A stretch of 64,000 bases of DNA from Pseudomonadota bacterium (GCA_016201105.1 JACQDN010000059.1:1-64000); one strand, 5' to 3'; numbered from the stretch's first letter, positions 18,230 to 26,977 are shown. The notes: generated from the sequence alone by a model not told the origin. Translations and numbers: made by a program.

Positions 18230-18880
18230 TCACTCTTTCTTGTCCGGCTGCTGCAGCTTCCCGGCAAGGCCGGCAAAAAGCAATGAGACATCGAAGTAGA
18301 CGCCGATCTTCACGCCCGTCTTGTCCGTGCCTTCGATGAGATCGAACTGCTTGCCGTTTTCGTTGACGAGCGCCTGGCGTTCCTTGGAGAGGCCGTAATG
18401 CACCAGCACGAAGCTCTCTTCGTTCAGCGTCACGACCTTGAAGGCGGTTGCTGTGCTCTTGCCGTCGCCGCTGGCCAGCAATGACAGAGCGAGTCCCTTG
18501 GCCACGCCAAGTTCGCGTTCGGCTTCGGCCTCGTCGCCCTGCTGCTTGAGACAGCTCTCGCGCATCACGTGGATGGGAATGCGGGTGTAGTCGAGCTTCA
18601 GCAGCTCGGCGGATTTGGCGAGCACGGTCGCGCAATCCTTGGCCTGCAACGCGTCCCAGCTTTGTTTGAAGAGCGCTTCATTGTTGGCGCTGTAGGGGTC
18701 GTATTGCTTGGTCTGCGCGTAAGCCAGGCGCAGCTCGGTGTAGTCGACGTCGCTGTCGCCCTGCTGGGCCCTGGCGACAAGATCGTCATAACGGGATGAA
18801 GACGCGGTGTCGTCCGCGAACGCGGCACGCGCGAAAAGCAAGGCCAAGCCGAAGCAGCAAAGGCGCAAAAACAAGCTCAT
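18230..18880 (-). CDS. Exported DUF4919 family protein
   Basis: The 216-residue product starts with a Sec signal peptide (hydrophobic core LRLCCFGLALLFARAAFA, cleavage near 20). The mature part matches the DUF4919 pattern: YTELRLAYAQTKQYDPYS, later GDGKSTATAFKVVTLNEE and LVHYGLSKERQALV. It should be a helical periplasmic protein of unknown role. The ATG at 18880 is preferred because it puts the signal peptide at the start. It precedes the chorismate mutase gene by 19 bases. Confidence 0.78.
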   Translation of the reverse strand: MSLFLRLCCFGLALLFARAAFADDTASSSRYDDLVARAQQGDSDVDYTELRLAYAQTKQYDPYSANNEALFKQSWDALQAKDCATVLAKSAELLKLDYTRIPIHVMRESCLKQQGDEAEAERELGVAKGLALSLLASGDGKSTATAFKVVTLNEESFVLVHYGLSKERQALVNENGKQFDLIEGTDKTGVKIGVYFDVSLLFAGLAGKLQQPDKKE

Positions 18881-18934
18881 GCGCTCACCGTGACGCACAA
18901 CCCGCGCCACGGCAAGTTGTTCGATCTACCAGCC

Positions 18935-19594
18935 CTACTTTGGCTGCGGCACGATGCGCAGATAAGGCCGCGGCGCCTTCCAGCCGGCCGGATAAATCTT
19001 CTTGGCGTCGTCATCGGACACCGAGCCGGCGATGATCACGTCCTCGCCATGCCTCCAGTTCACCGGCGTCGCGACCTTGTGCTTGGCGGTGAGCTGCATG
19101 GAATCGATCACCCGCAGCACTTCGTCGAAGTTGCGCCCCGTGGTCATGGGATAAACGAGGATCAGCTTGATCTTCTTGTCCGGCCCGATGACGAAGACGT
19201 TGCGCACCGTCTGATTGTCGGCCGCCGTGCGCTTGGCCGGATCGCCGGAGGCTTCCGCGGGCAGCATGCCGTAGAGCTTGGAAACGTTGTAATCGTCGTC
19301 GCCGATCATGGGATAGTTCGGCGCGGTGCCTTGGGTTTCGCGGATGTCCTCGGCCCACTTGGCGTGCTTGTCGACCGGATCGACGGAAAGCCCGATGATC
19401 TTCACATTGCGCTTGTCGAATTCCGGCTTGAGCTTGGCCATGTAGCCGAGCTCGGTGGTGCACACCGGCGTGAAATCCTTGGGGTGCGAGAAAAGCACTG
19501 CCCAGCTGTCGCCGATCCAGTTGTGGAAATTGATTTTTCCTTGGGTCGTCTGGGCCTCGAAATTGGGCGCGGTTTCACCAAGACGCAGGGTCAC
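18935..19594 (-). CDS. 1-Cys peroxiredoxin (Prx6 type)
   Basis: The 219-residue thiol peroxidase reduces hydrogen and lipid peroxides. The peroxidatic Cys45 is in DFTPVCTTE, preceded by the HPKD loop; the C-terminal extension (VATPVNWRHGEDVIIAG) is the dimerisation arm of Prx6-type enzymes, and no resolving Cys is present. Translation starts at a GTG (19594) with a strong TTAGGAGG site six bases upstream. The neighbouring upstream gene encodes a methionine sulfoxide reductase, making an oxidative-damage pair. Confidence 0.95.
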   Translation of the reverse strand: MTLRLGETAPNFEAQTTQGKINFHNWIGDSWAVLFSHPKDFTPVCTTELGYMAKLKPEFDKRNVKIIGLSVDPVDKHAKWAEDIRETQGTAPNYPMIGDDDYNVSKLYGMLPAEASGDPAKRTAADNQTVRNVFVIGPDKKIKLILVYPMTTGRNFDEVLRVIDSMQLTAKHKVATPVNWRHGEDVIIAGSVSDDDAKKIYPAGWKAPRPYLRIVPQPK

Positions 19595-19610
19595 TAGAGC
19601 CTCCTAAGAC

Positions 19611-19642
19611 AAGAGCCGGAGACTATGTAGTCCCCGGCTCTT
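19611..19642 (-). terminator. Hairpin between msrB and peroxiredoxin gene
   Basis: AAGAGCCGG (19611-19619) and CCGGCTCTT (19634-19642) form a perfect 9-bp stem, about 35 bases after the msrB stop and just before the peroxiredoxin ribosome binding site. It is followed by only a few T residues, so it may be a weak terminator or an mRNA processing/stability structure. Confidence 0.5.
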
Positions 19643-19677
19643 CAATGTCCAAGAGAGGAATGATGCGTGAAAGACTG

Positions 19678-20268
19678 TTATGCGCGTGGAACAAATTTGA
19701 GCGCCGCCGAATTCATGCAATAGCGCAGGCCCGTGGGCTTGGGGCCGTCGTCGAACACGTGGCCCAGATGGGCGTCGCAGCGGGTGCAGGACACCGCCGT
19801 GCGCGTCATGAAGAAGCTCGTATCGGTGATTTCCACAGCATTGAGCTTGGAAATCGGCTGCCAGAAGCTCGGCCAGCCCGTGCCGGATTCAAATTTCGTT
19901 TTGGAATCGTACAGCGCCGTGTCGCAGCAGATGCAGCGGAAGAGACCGCTCCCGTGCTCGTTCAACAGACTGCCGGAGAACGAGGCCTCGGTGGCCGCGT
20001 GACGGGTGACCTCAAAAGACTCCGGCGCGAGCTGTTTCTTCCAGTCCGCTTCGCTCTTCACCACTTTGGCGACGCTGACTTTGCCGAGGCTTTTGCCGGC
20101 CGCGTTGAAATTTTCGATCGTCACCATTTTTGCGGAGGTGACGGCATGGGCCGGTCTGGCGGCCAGGGCCGCGGCGCCCAAAGCAACAGCGGACGCCGAG
20201 AGAAGAAAGCCGCGCCGCGAAGGGCTGGGAGCGGCAATGGCTTTGGCAGGACCCTGCATCAAGATCAT
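19678..20268 (-). CDS. msrB: Tat-exported methionine-R-sulfoxide reductase MsrB
   Basis: The 196-residue protein repairs the R form of methionine sulfoxide. It starts with a twin-arginine signal (SRRGFLLSAS, Arg18-Arg19, then an Ala-rich core, cleavage near 42), so it should work in the periplasm, unlike the usual cytoplasmic MsrB. Zinc ligands are the pairs Cys112/Cys115 and Cys161/Cys164; the catalytic Cys184 is in RYCMNS. The start is ATG 20268, with another in-frame ATG at 20259. Confidence 0.93.
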   Translation of the reverse strand: MILMQGPAKAIAAPSPSRRGFLLSASAVALGAAALAARPAHAVTSAKMVTIENFNAAGKSLGKVSVAKVVKSEADWKKQLAPESFEVTRHAATEASFSGSLLNEHGSGLFRCICCDTALYDSKTKFESGTGWPSFWQPISKLNAVEITDTSFFMTRTAVSCTRCDAHLGHVFDDGPKPTGLRYCMNSAALKFVPRA

Positions 20269-20553
20269 GGGCGATATCCTCGTTGCTCGAAGGCAGATAC
20301 GAGAGCGCTGCCGCCGCGGTTCACATCATACGTTGGAAGCAGGGAAAATGTTACAGCCGCCAGCGGCTGGAACTGACCGGCGTTTTTCGCCAAATTGCCC
20401 TCACTGTGTGGGGTAATTCGATGAATGTGCTTGCGGACCGGGCGAGCCGCCGCCCTCCTCCAGTGATGGACCGCATCCCAAGATCGGCACGCCGACTGAA
20501 GGGACGATTCCGACTCTCCTCGCATAGCGCGCGGTGCTCGCCGGGGGTGACAC

Positions 20554-21786
20554 CTAGGTAGGGGCTGTGGCTCTTTCGTTCGCGCCGTCCCACGCCCGCA
20601 GCACCACACACGCCACCGAATTGCCGACGATGTTGGTGCCGCTGCGGCCCATGTCGAGCAGGTGATCGACGGCGAGCACCATCAACAGTCCCGCTTCCGG
20701 CAGGTGGAAATAAGGTAGCGCCGCGGCGATGACGACGAGCGATGCGCGCGGCACGCCCGCCATGCCTTTGCTGGTGACCATCATCAACAGCAGCAAGGTG
20801 ATCTGCTGACCGAGCGAGAGATCGATGTGGTAGAGCTGCGCGATGAAGAGCGTGGCGAAGGTGCAATACATCATCGAGCCGTCGAGATTGAACGAGTAAC
20901 CGAGCGGCAGCACGAAACTCACGATCTGGCGCGGCAAACCGATCTTCTGGAGATTCTCCAGCAACTTGGGATAGGCCGCTTCTGAACTGGCGGTGGAGAA
21001 TGCGAGCAGCACCGGCTCGCGGATGGCACCGAGCAGCGGATTAAGGCTTCCGCGCATCAAAAGCGCGGCAACGGCCAACAGCAAGACCCAAAGCATGAGC
21101 AGCGCCACATAGAAACCGCCGACGAATTTCGCATAGGTCGCAAGAATGCCGGCGCCTTGCGTGGCAACGGTGGAGGCGAGCGCCGCGAACACCACCAGCG
21201 GCGCCAGCAACATCACATAACCGGTGATCTTGAGCATGATGGCGGCGATCTGCTCGACCAAAGCGAGCACGGCGGGCGCGCGATCTTTGGTGGCGACGAT
21301 CGCCGTGCCGACGAAACAGGAGAAAACGACGATCTGCAGGATCTCGTTGTTCGCCATCGCTTCCGCGATGGAACGCGGCACCAGATGCTCGATGAATTCC
21401 GAGAGCGTCAGAGAAGACGCGCTGACGGCTGTGTTCGAAGCTTCGTTGGTGAGTGTCAGACCGATACCGGGTTGAAAGAGATGCACCATCACGAGGCCGA
21501 GCGAGAGCGAGACCAGCGAGGCCAGAATGAACCAGGCGATGGCCTTGGCGCCGACGCGGCCGATGGCGGCGGCATCTTCCATGTGGGCGATGCCGGCGAC
21601 GAGCGTTGAGAACACCAGCGGCGCAATGATCATTTTTATCAGGCGCAGGAAGACGGTGGTGACGATGCCGAGCCCGCCGGCCAGCGACTTCGTCTGATCG
21701 GGTGTGAGATATTGATGCGAGATCAACCCGGCGGCGATACCGGTGACCATCGCAATGACGAGCAAGAGCGTGAATGTGCGATTCAT
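20554..21786 (-). CDS. Dicarboxylate/amino acid:cation symporter
   Basis: The 410-residue protein belongs to the DAACS family (DctA/GltP/GltT). The conserved hairpin and substrate-site segments are readable: serine-containing SASSLTLSEF region, SSEAAYPKLLENLQKIG, LPLGYSFNLDGSMMY (the family NMDGT-like site, here NLDGS) and RSGTNIVGNSVACVV. It takes up C4-dicarboxylates, acidic or neutral amino acids using sodium or protons. It is the last gene of a three-gene minus-strand operon behind an Asp/Glu racemase and a D-cysteine desulfhydrase family enzyme, pointing to an amino or sulfo-amino acid as substrate. The gap 20269-20553 shows only a weak hairpin at 20354-20369. Confidence 0.92.
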   Translation of the reverse strand: MNRTFTLLLVIAMVTGIAAGLISHQYLTPDQTKSLAGGLGIVTTVFLRLIKMIIAPLVFSTLVAGIAHMEDAAAIGRVGAKAIAWFILASLVSLSLGLVMVHLFQPGIGLTLTNEASNTAVSASSLTLSEFIEHLVPRSIAEAMANNEILQIVVFSCFVGTAIVATKDRAPAVLALVEQIAAIMLKITGYVMLLAPLVVFAALASTVATQGAGILATYAKFVGGFYVALLMLWVLLLAVAALLMRGSLNPLLGAIREPVLLAFSTASSEAAYPKLLENLQKIGLPRQIVSFVLPLGYSFNLDGSMMYCTFATLFIAQLYHIDLSLGQQITLLLLMMVTSKGMAGVPRASLVVIAAALPYFHLPEAGLLMVLAVDHLLDMGRSGTNIVGNSVACVVLRAWDGANERATAPT

Positions 21787-21841
21787 TTGTTCCCCGAATG
21801 CCCCAGAGCGCGGTGAAATAGAAGATGAAAGAAAGGACGGT

Positions 21842-22564
21842 TCACGCGGACGCTTTTGCCTTGGCCAGCGTGGCCCGAACCAAAATATCCAGCGCGTCGA
21901 TATAAGGAAGAGTGCTGCCGGGCGGCGGGCCGAGGACGGACAGCTCGGTGCAGGCTATGAGATACGCCTCGGCGCCGTTTTCGGACAGCGAGTTGGCGAT
22001 GGCGGCGTAGTTGCGCTGATGGGATTCCTCCACCTTGCCCGCTTTCACGGTACGGATGATATCCAGAATGCCCGCCTCGCCCCTTTCGCTGGGAAACACG
22101 GCCTCGTAGCCCGCCTCGTTGAGTCGCTTCTCGTAGAGCCCGACCATGCGAACGGCCGGAGAGGCCAGCATGCCGACGCGCTTGGGCTTTTGCGGAAGCG
22201 CGCTGAGCTCGGCAATCGACAGCGCCACCATGTCGAGCAAGGGGATTTTCACCGCTTTGGCGATGGCCGGCAGATAATGGTGCGCGGTGTTGCAGGGAAT
22301 GACCAGGAAATCCGCGCCCTGCTTTTCCAAACCTTTGGCCATGGCGCACAACACGGGCGCGGGATCTTCGCCCCTGCCTTCGATCAGCGCCGCGATGCGC
22401 GAAGGAATTTTCGGATTGTTGTCGACCAGCACATGCAGATGGTCGGCGTCGTCGCGCGCGGGCGTTGCCGCCACAAGCCGGCGCAGAAAATCGACGGTCG
22501 CTTCCGGCCCCATGCCCCCGATTACGCCGACAGTCTTCTCGCGCCCACGAATTTTTTTTGGCAT
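21842..22564 (-). CDS. Aspartate/glutamate racemase family protein
   Basis: The 240-residue protein has the two-cysteine, cofactor-independent racemase fold: VGVIGGMGPEATVDF at the N-terminus, the first catalytic Cys in VIPCNTAHH (about 90) and the second in LIACTELSVL (about 206). These enzymes interconvert D- and L-aspartate or glutamate. Its start is five bases from the stop of the upstream desulfhydrase gene, so they are co-translated. Together with the symporter gene 55 bases downstream it forms a D-amino acid type cassette. Confidence 0.92.
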   Translation of the reverse strand: MPKKIRGREKTVGVIGGMGPEATVDFLRRLVAATPARDDADHLHVLVDNNPKIPSRIAALIEGRGEDPAPVLCAMAKGLEKQGADFLVIPCNTAHHYLPAIAKAVKIPLLDMVALSIAELSALPQKPKRVGMLASPAVRMVGLYEKRLNEAGYEAVFPSERGEAGILDIIRTVKAGKVEESHQRNYAAIANSLSENGAEAYLIACTELSVLGPPPGSTLPYIDALDILVRATLAKAKASA

Positions 22565-22569
22565 GACGT

Positions 22570-23586
22570 TCAGACGTAACCGGGAAGATCGAACGTATCA
22601 GGATAGCCGAACAATCCCGCCGAGCCGCCGGTGTGCAGAAACACGACGTTGGAATCCTTCGCGAAGAAACCCTTGCGCACGTGATCGAACAAGCCTGCCA
22701 TGGCTTTGCCGGTGTAGACCGGATCGAGCAGGATTCCTTCCAGCCGCGCCACGGTCTTGACCGCGTCGATCATGCCGTCGGTCGGAAGGCCGTAACCGGA
22801 GCCGACATAGTCGCCGTTCGCCACGATATGCTCGCGCTTGACGATACCGGGCGCGCCCAAATGTTCCGCCGTGCGCTGCGCCAGATCGAACACAGAATTC
22901 TCCTGCTTCTCCTTGGGCGCGCGCACGCTGATGCCGAGCGTGGGAATGCGCGAATTGATCGCCACGAGGCCGGCGACGAAGCCGGCTTGCGTGCCCGCGC
23001 TGCCGGTTGCGTGCACCACATGATCGATCTTCAGCTGCATCTCGTTTGCTTGCGCCACCAGCTCCAGCGCACAATTGGCGTAGCCGAGCGCACCCACGGG
23101 ATTGGAGCCGCCGCCGGGCACGACGTAAGGCTTCTTGCCTTTGGCGCGCAGATCGGCGGCAAGGATTTCCATCTCCTTGTTCATGTCGCTGTCCTTGGCG
23201 CGCTTGGAGATGCTTGCGCCATGCAGACGGTCGAGCAACACATTGCCGTTCAGGGTGTAGTCGGGAGAGGCGTTGCCGGTGCGGTCTTCCAAGAGGATAT
23301 GACAGGCAAGGCCAAGCTTCGCCGCCGCCGCAGCCGTCTGACGCGCGTGATTGGACTGGGTTGCGCCCTGCGTGATGATGGTATCGGCGCCTTGTTTCAG
23401 CGCGTCGCCCATCAGGAATTCGAGCTTGCGCGTCTTGTTGCCGCCGGTGGAAAGCCCGGTGCAGTCGTCGCGCTTGATCCAAAGCCGCGGGCCGTCTTTG
23501 GCGAGAAACTTCGACAAACGCTCCATCGGTTCCAGCGGCGTGGGTAGGTGCGCCAGACGGACGCGCGGAAAGCGGGAGAAGTGCAT
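22570..23586 (-). CDS. D-cysteine desulfhydrase / L-cysteate sulfo-lyase family
   Basis: This 338-residue PLP enzyme is of the ACC deaminase/D-cysteine desulfhydrase group. Lys51 in STGGNKTRK forms the Schiff base, QSNH at 77-80 holds the substrate carboxylate, and [10 protein letters not shown] near the end is the phosphate/pyridine region. The reaction is breakdown of D-cysteine to pyruvate, ammonia and sulfide, or of L-cysteate (CuyA) to pyruvate, ammonia and sulfite; the sequence does not allow me to choose. It heads the operon with a racemase and a DAACS symporter. Confidence 0.88.
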   Translation of the reverse strand: MHFSRFPRVRLAHLPTPLEPMERLSKFLAKDGPRLWIKRDDCTGLSTGGNKTRKLEFLMGDALKQGADTIITQGATQSNHARQTAAAAAKLGLACHILLEDRTGNASPDYTLNGNVLLDRLHGASISKRAKDSDMNKEMEILAADLRAKGKKPYVVPGGGSNPVGALGYANCALELVAQANEMQLKIDHVVHATGSAGTQAGFVAGLVAINSRIPTLGISVRAPKEKQENSVFDLAQRTAEHLGAPGIVKREHIVANGDYVGSGYGLPTDGMIDAVKTVARLEGILLDPVYTGKAMAGLFDHVRKGFFAKDSNVVFLHTGGSAGLFGYPDTFDLPGYV

Positions 23587-23688
23587 CAGAAGCTCCGGAG
23601 GAAAGATTCTACAGCGAAAGCAAGGATCGGAATGCGCAGCAAGCGATTGACGGACAAACTAGCGCGGGACTTGAAGAAAGGAACCACC

Positions 23689-24468
23689 ATGAACGTGCAC
23701 CATAAAATCACAAACTCCGCTGAGCTTCCGGCCGAACAAGACCCGCGCTGGCAGGCAGTTGTCAGGCGCGACCGGACGTTTGACGGACAGTTCTTCTATT
23801 CCGTCAAGACGACTTGTGTCTATTGCCGGCCCTCCTGCGCCGCCCGCCTGGCCAATCCGAAAAATGTCCGCTTTCATCTGACGCAGGCCGATGCGAGGCA
23901 GGCGGGTTTTCGGCCCTGCAAACGCTGCAAACCAGATCTGATCGCGGCGGCGGCCGATTCCGAGTCCGCGTCGGACGGTATCCGCTACGCAATCGGGACC
24001 TGCTCTCTCGGCGCGGTCCTGGTGGCGCAATCCGCCAACGGCATTTGCGCCGTTCTGCTTGGAGACGACGCGAAGAGAATCGAAAAGGATTTTCACAAGC
24101 GGTTCTCGAAGGCTATCCGCGACGATCGCCGGCTGGCGAAGCCTCTGGCAGACCTCGTGGAATTCGTCGAACAACCCTCAAGAGGTTTCGATCTGCGGCT
24201 GGATCTGCAAGGCACCACTTTCCAACAACGTGTTTGGAAAGCGTTGGCGAAAATCCCGACCGGCAAGACAGCAAGCTATGCCGAGATCGCCAGGCGCGTG
24301 GGAACGCCAACCGCCGTTCGCGCGGTGGCGCAGGCTTGCGCCGCGAACGCCATCGCCGTGGCGATCCCCTGTCACCGCGTGGTGAGAAGCGACGGCACGC
24401 TATCGGGCTATCGCTGGGGTGTGGAGCGCAAGCGCGCACTGCTCGCGCGCGAGACGCTCGCGGCATGA
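23689..24468 (+). CDS. Ada-type methyltransferase lacking the AraC HTH
   Basis: The 259-residue protein combines the N-terminal Ada zinc/methylphosphotriester domain (Cys46, Cys50 in CRPSC; Cys77, Cys80 in CKRC) with the C-terminal O6-alkylguanine methyltransferase (Cys228 in PCHRV). The AraC-type DNA-binding part that separates these in E. coli Ada is absent; the methyltransferase part follows at about residue 95. It can thus accept methyl groups from DNA but should not act as the classical activator. AAAGGA before ATG 23689 fixes the start. The stop overlaps the next start (ATGA), coupling it to a 2OG-Fe(II) oxygenase. Confidence 0.93.
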   Translation: MNVHHKITNSAELPAEQDPRWQAVVRRDRTFDGQFFYSVKTTCVYCRPSCAARLANPKNVRFHLTQADARQAGFRPCKRCKPDLIAAAADSESASDGIRYAIGTCSLGAVLVAQSANGICAVLLGDDAKRIEKDFHKRFSKAIRDDRRLAKPLADLVEFVEQPSRGFDLRLDLQGTTFQQRVWKALAKIPTGKTASYAEIARRVGTPTAVRAVAQACAANAIAVAIPCHRVVRSDGTLSGYRWGVERKRALLARETLAA

Positions 24469-25202
24469 GAGCGGTCCCCCAAGCGGCAAGCGCCCGCACG
24501 ATCGAGCAACGGGTGAAGAGTCTGGATTGGCAACAGACCTTCACTCAACTCGACGCTCAGGGTTGGATGACGATTCCCCGTTTCCTGGATGCGGACGAAT
24601 GCCGTGAGATTGCGTCACTCTATGATAACGACGCCCGCTTCCGCAGCACGGTGACTATGGCGCGCCACGGGTTCGGACGCGGCGAATACAAGTATTTCGC
24701 CTACCCTCTTCGCGGTGTCGTCCGCGACCTCCGCAAGGCGCTCTATCCGCATCTCGTTCCACTGGCCAACCGCTGGAACAAAGCCATGGGAATCGAGGTG
24801 TGGTTTCCACCGGGACATGAAGACTTCATCACGCGCTGCCACAGAGCGGGCCAAAAGCGTCCCACGCCTTTGCTGCTGCGCTATGGTGCGGGCGACTACA
24901 ACTGCCTTCATCAAGACCTCTACGGCGAGCATGTGTTCCCGCTGCAGACGGCAATTCTGCTGTCTGAGCCGGGACAAGATTTCGAAGGCGGCGAGTTCGT
25001 CCTGACCGAGCAGCGCCCGCGCTTGCAATCGCGCGCAACCGTCGTGCCGCTAGACCAAGGCGATGCCGTGATCTTCGCCGTCCATCATCGTCCGGTCATG
25101 GGAACTCGCGGAACCTATCGCGTGAACATGCGCCACGGCGTGAGCCCGCTGCGGTCCGGCGAGAGATTCACCGCGGGCATTATCTTTCACGACGCGGCGT
25201 AG
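24465..25202 (+). CDS. 2OG-Fe(II) oxygenase next to ada
   Basis: The 245-residue dioxygenase has the iron triad His149-x-Asp151 (HQDLYG) and distal His224 (RHGVSP), with Arg219 in TYR available to bind 2-oxoglutarate. It resembles the prolyl-4-hydroxylase-like oxygenases rather than canonical AlkB. The first ATG overlaps the stop of the Ada-type gene by four bases, so a role in alkylation damage repair is inferred. The target (DNA base, RNA or protein) cannot be deduced. Confidence 0.85.
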   Translation: MRAVPQAASARTIEQRVKSLDWQQTFTQLDAQGWMTIPRFLDADECREIASLYDNDARFRSTVTMARHGFGRGEYKYFAYPLRGVVRDLRKALYPHLVPLANRWNKAMGIEVWFPPGHEDFITRCHRAGQKRPTPLLLRYGAGDYNCLHQDLYGEHVFPLQTAILLSEPGQDFEGGEFVLTEQRPRLQSRATVVPLDQGDAVIFAVHHRPVMGTRGTYRVNMRHGVSPLRSGERFTAGIIFHDAA

Positions 25203-25228
25203 TACGGTTGGCCTCTGCGGAGGTACAC

Positions 25229-26125
25229 ATGATCGAACTTGCGATTTCCTCGCGACGCAAAGATCTCGGAGGCGGATTCCAGGTCAGTCGCGTGCTGCCA
25301 TTTGCGACACACCGCATGGTGGGCCCCTTTATCTTCTTCGATCACATGGGACCGGCGGATTTCGCACCCGGAATTCCCAAGAGCATGGACGTGCGCCCGC
25401 ATCCCCATATCGGGCTTTCCACCGTCACCTATCTGTTCGACGGCGAGATCATCCATCGCGACAGTGTCGGTTCCGAGCAGGCCATCCATCCCGGCGAAAT
25501 GAACTGGATGATCGCCGGCAAAGGCATCACCCATTCCGAGCGCTTCGAAAAAGCCCGTGCCAAAGGCGACCGGCTGCACGGCATCCAGTCCTGGGTGGCC
25601 TTGCCGGCCGAGAAAGAAGAAACCGATCCTTCCTTCGTGCATTACGGCCTGGAGGCTTTGCCGAACTTCGAAGAGGGCGGCGTGTGGGCGCGGCTTATCG
25701 CGGGCGAAGCGTTCGGAAGGAAATCGCAAGTGAAGACGCATTCGCCGATGTTCTATGTCCATTGGGCTCTGGGTCCCGGTACGCGCGCGCAACTGCCCGC
25801 GAACTACTCCGAGCGCGCGGCGTTCGTCGTTTCGGGTTCCGTGGAAGCGGAGGGACAAACGTTCGAAGCGGGACAGATGATCGTTTTTGCGGCGGGAAAA
25901 GACGCGGTCGTGAAAGCGGCCACGCGCGCCGTCGTCATGGGGCTGGGCGGCGAGCCGATCGGCCAGCGTTTCATCGAATGGAATTTCGTCTCGTCTTCGA
26001 AGGAGCGCATCGAACAGGCGAAAGCCGACTGGCGCGCCGGACGCATGAAGTTGCCCGATCTCGACAACAAGGAGTTCACCCCGCTGCCGCCGGAGCCAAC
26101 GCCGCAACCGGCGCCACCGCTTTAA
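25229..26125 (+). CDS. Pirin family protein
   Basis: The 298-residue bicupin has the pirin signature: FIFFDHMGPADF, the metal-binding HPHIGLSTVTYLFDGEI with two His residues, and GEMNWMIAGKGITHSER. Iron is the expected metal. Members act as quercetinases or as redox-linked regulators. GGAGG six bases before ATG 25229 fixes the start. The C-terminal tail is Pro-rich. An osmC relic begins immediately after the stop. Confidence 0.92.
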   Translation: MIELAISSRRKDLGGGFQVSRVLPFATHRMVGPFIFFDHMGPADFAPGIPKSMDVRPHPHIGLSTVTYLFDGEIIHRDSVGSEQAIHPGEMNWMIAGKGITHSERFEKARAKGDRLHGIQSWVALPAEKEETDPSFVHYGLEALPNFEEGGVWARLIAGEAFGRKSQVKTHSPMFYVHWALGPGTRAQLPANYSERAAFVVSGSVEAEGQTFEAGQMIVFAAGKDAVVKAATRAVVMGLGGEPIGQRFIEWNFVSSSKERIEQAKADWRAGRMKLPDLDNKEFTPLPPEPTPQPAPPL

Positions 26126-26222
26126 CGACGCAGCGAAGAAGGCCGTGGAGACGGCGAAAGCCAATAGCCCGGTCTCCAAACTGCTGAAGGCCGAGATTGC
26201 CATGTATGCGACGATAGAGGTC
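26124..26222 (+). pseudogene. Relic of an OsmC/Ohr-type C-terminus
   Basis: The frame starting at 26124, in a different frame from pirin, reads NDAAKKAVETAKANSPVSK and LLKAEIAMYATIE, which looks like the last helix and strand of OsmC/Ohr peroxidases (KANCPVSKLLKAEI-type). The usual Cys before PVSK is Ser. There is no start and no upstream OsmC sequence, and the frame runs on into a palindromic repeat. Confidence 0.55.
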
Positions 26223-26239
26223 TACCCACGTAATGCATC

Positions 26240-26391
26240 GTCATCCCGGTCAAGCGGCCCCGGATTTATTCCGGGGACGCGCGTGCCGGGACCTATGATC
26301 ACAGTGTAGAAAAAATTTGCCAGAACCTTGCAATAGCGAGCGTATGGGTCCCGGCACACGCGTTGCTGCGCAACGCGTGTGCCGGGATGGC
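26240..26391. repeat. Palindromic intergenic element (TCCCGGCAC type)
   Basis: It opens with TCATCCCGG and closes with CCGGGATGG. Inside are GCCCCGGA/TCCGGGG-type, CGCGTGCCGGGACC pairing with GGTCCCGGCACACGCG, and a perfect hairpin ACACGCGTTGC/GCAACGCGTGT. The AT-rich centre (about 26298-26340) is unpaired. Such nested palindromes are typical dispersed repeats; here it separates the osmC relic from the broken tetR. Confidence 0.75.
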
Positions 26392-26426
26392 GGCGTAGAG
26401 AAAAATGAACCTACTCCGAATCCGCA

Positions 26427-26977
26427 CTAAACCACTGGCACGATCCGGCAGAGGAATTTTTCGATGTTGCGTGAGAGCGCGGAGACCGAAGCCTCGTCTT
26501 CGAGCACGAGCCGCACGCAGATGCCGTCGAGAAAGGCGCAGAGAACGTCGGGCAGGATGCGCGCGGCTCCGCGTCGAGCTTTCCCGCCTTTACCAGCGGT
26601 GCAAGTTTGGACGCCATGAATGCGAGAGCGTCATCGTTCCATTGCGCGAGTTTGGCGATCGCGCCTTTGGACGGCGGCGGACGCAGCAGCACGCGATATT
26701 GCGAACGGTTGGCGTTGAAGTCCGCGAGTACGGCGTCAAGCAATCGCTTGACGATGGGACCCTTGGAACTTGTCTTTTCGAATTGCGCTTCGACGCGCGC
26801 GACGTAACCCGACACGCAGTAATCGAGCACGGCGTCGTAGAGCGCTTCCTTCGAGGGGAAGTACCAATAGAAACTGCCGCGGCTGACTTTCGAGCGCGCG
26901 ATGAGATCGTCATAGGTGACGCGTTCGCAGCCCTGCTCGGCGAAACATTTCAAGCTTTCGTCCAAAATGTGATGCAC
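26427..26977 (-). pseudogene. TetR family regulator, frameshifted
   Basis: The N-terminal 125 residues show a normal TetR HTH (YDDLIARSKVSRGSFYWYFPSKEALYDAVL). After LVKAGKLD the current frame becomes Ser/Arg-rich (ending near 26411), while the +1-shifted frame gives a sensible TetR ending (ILPDVLCAFLDGICVRLVLE ... IEKFLCRIVPVV) and stops at 26427. A single missing base at about 26559-26575 explains this. The N-terminus is also short: the GTG at 26977 begins inside helix 1, and another frame just upstream reads VATSRKKKVGAKTA, so a second lesion may exist in the GC-rich stretch 26978-27003. A sequencing error cannot be excluded. Confidence 0.75.

Noticed and set aside
23587-23688. An Ada-box-like AATGCGCA upstream of the ada-type gene
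   Set aside because: Only a partial match, and the encoded Ada lacks the DNA-binding domain that would use it.
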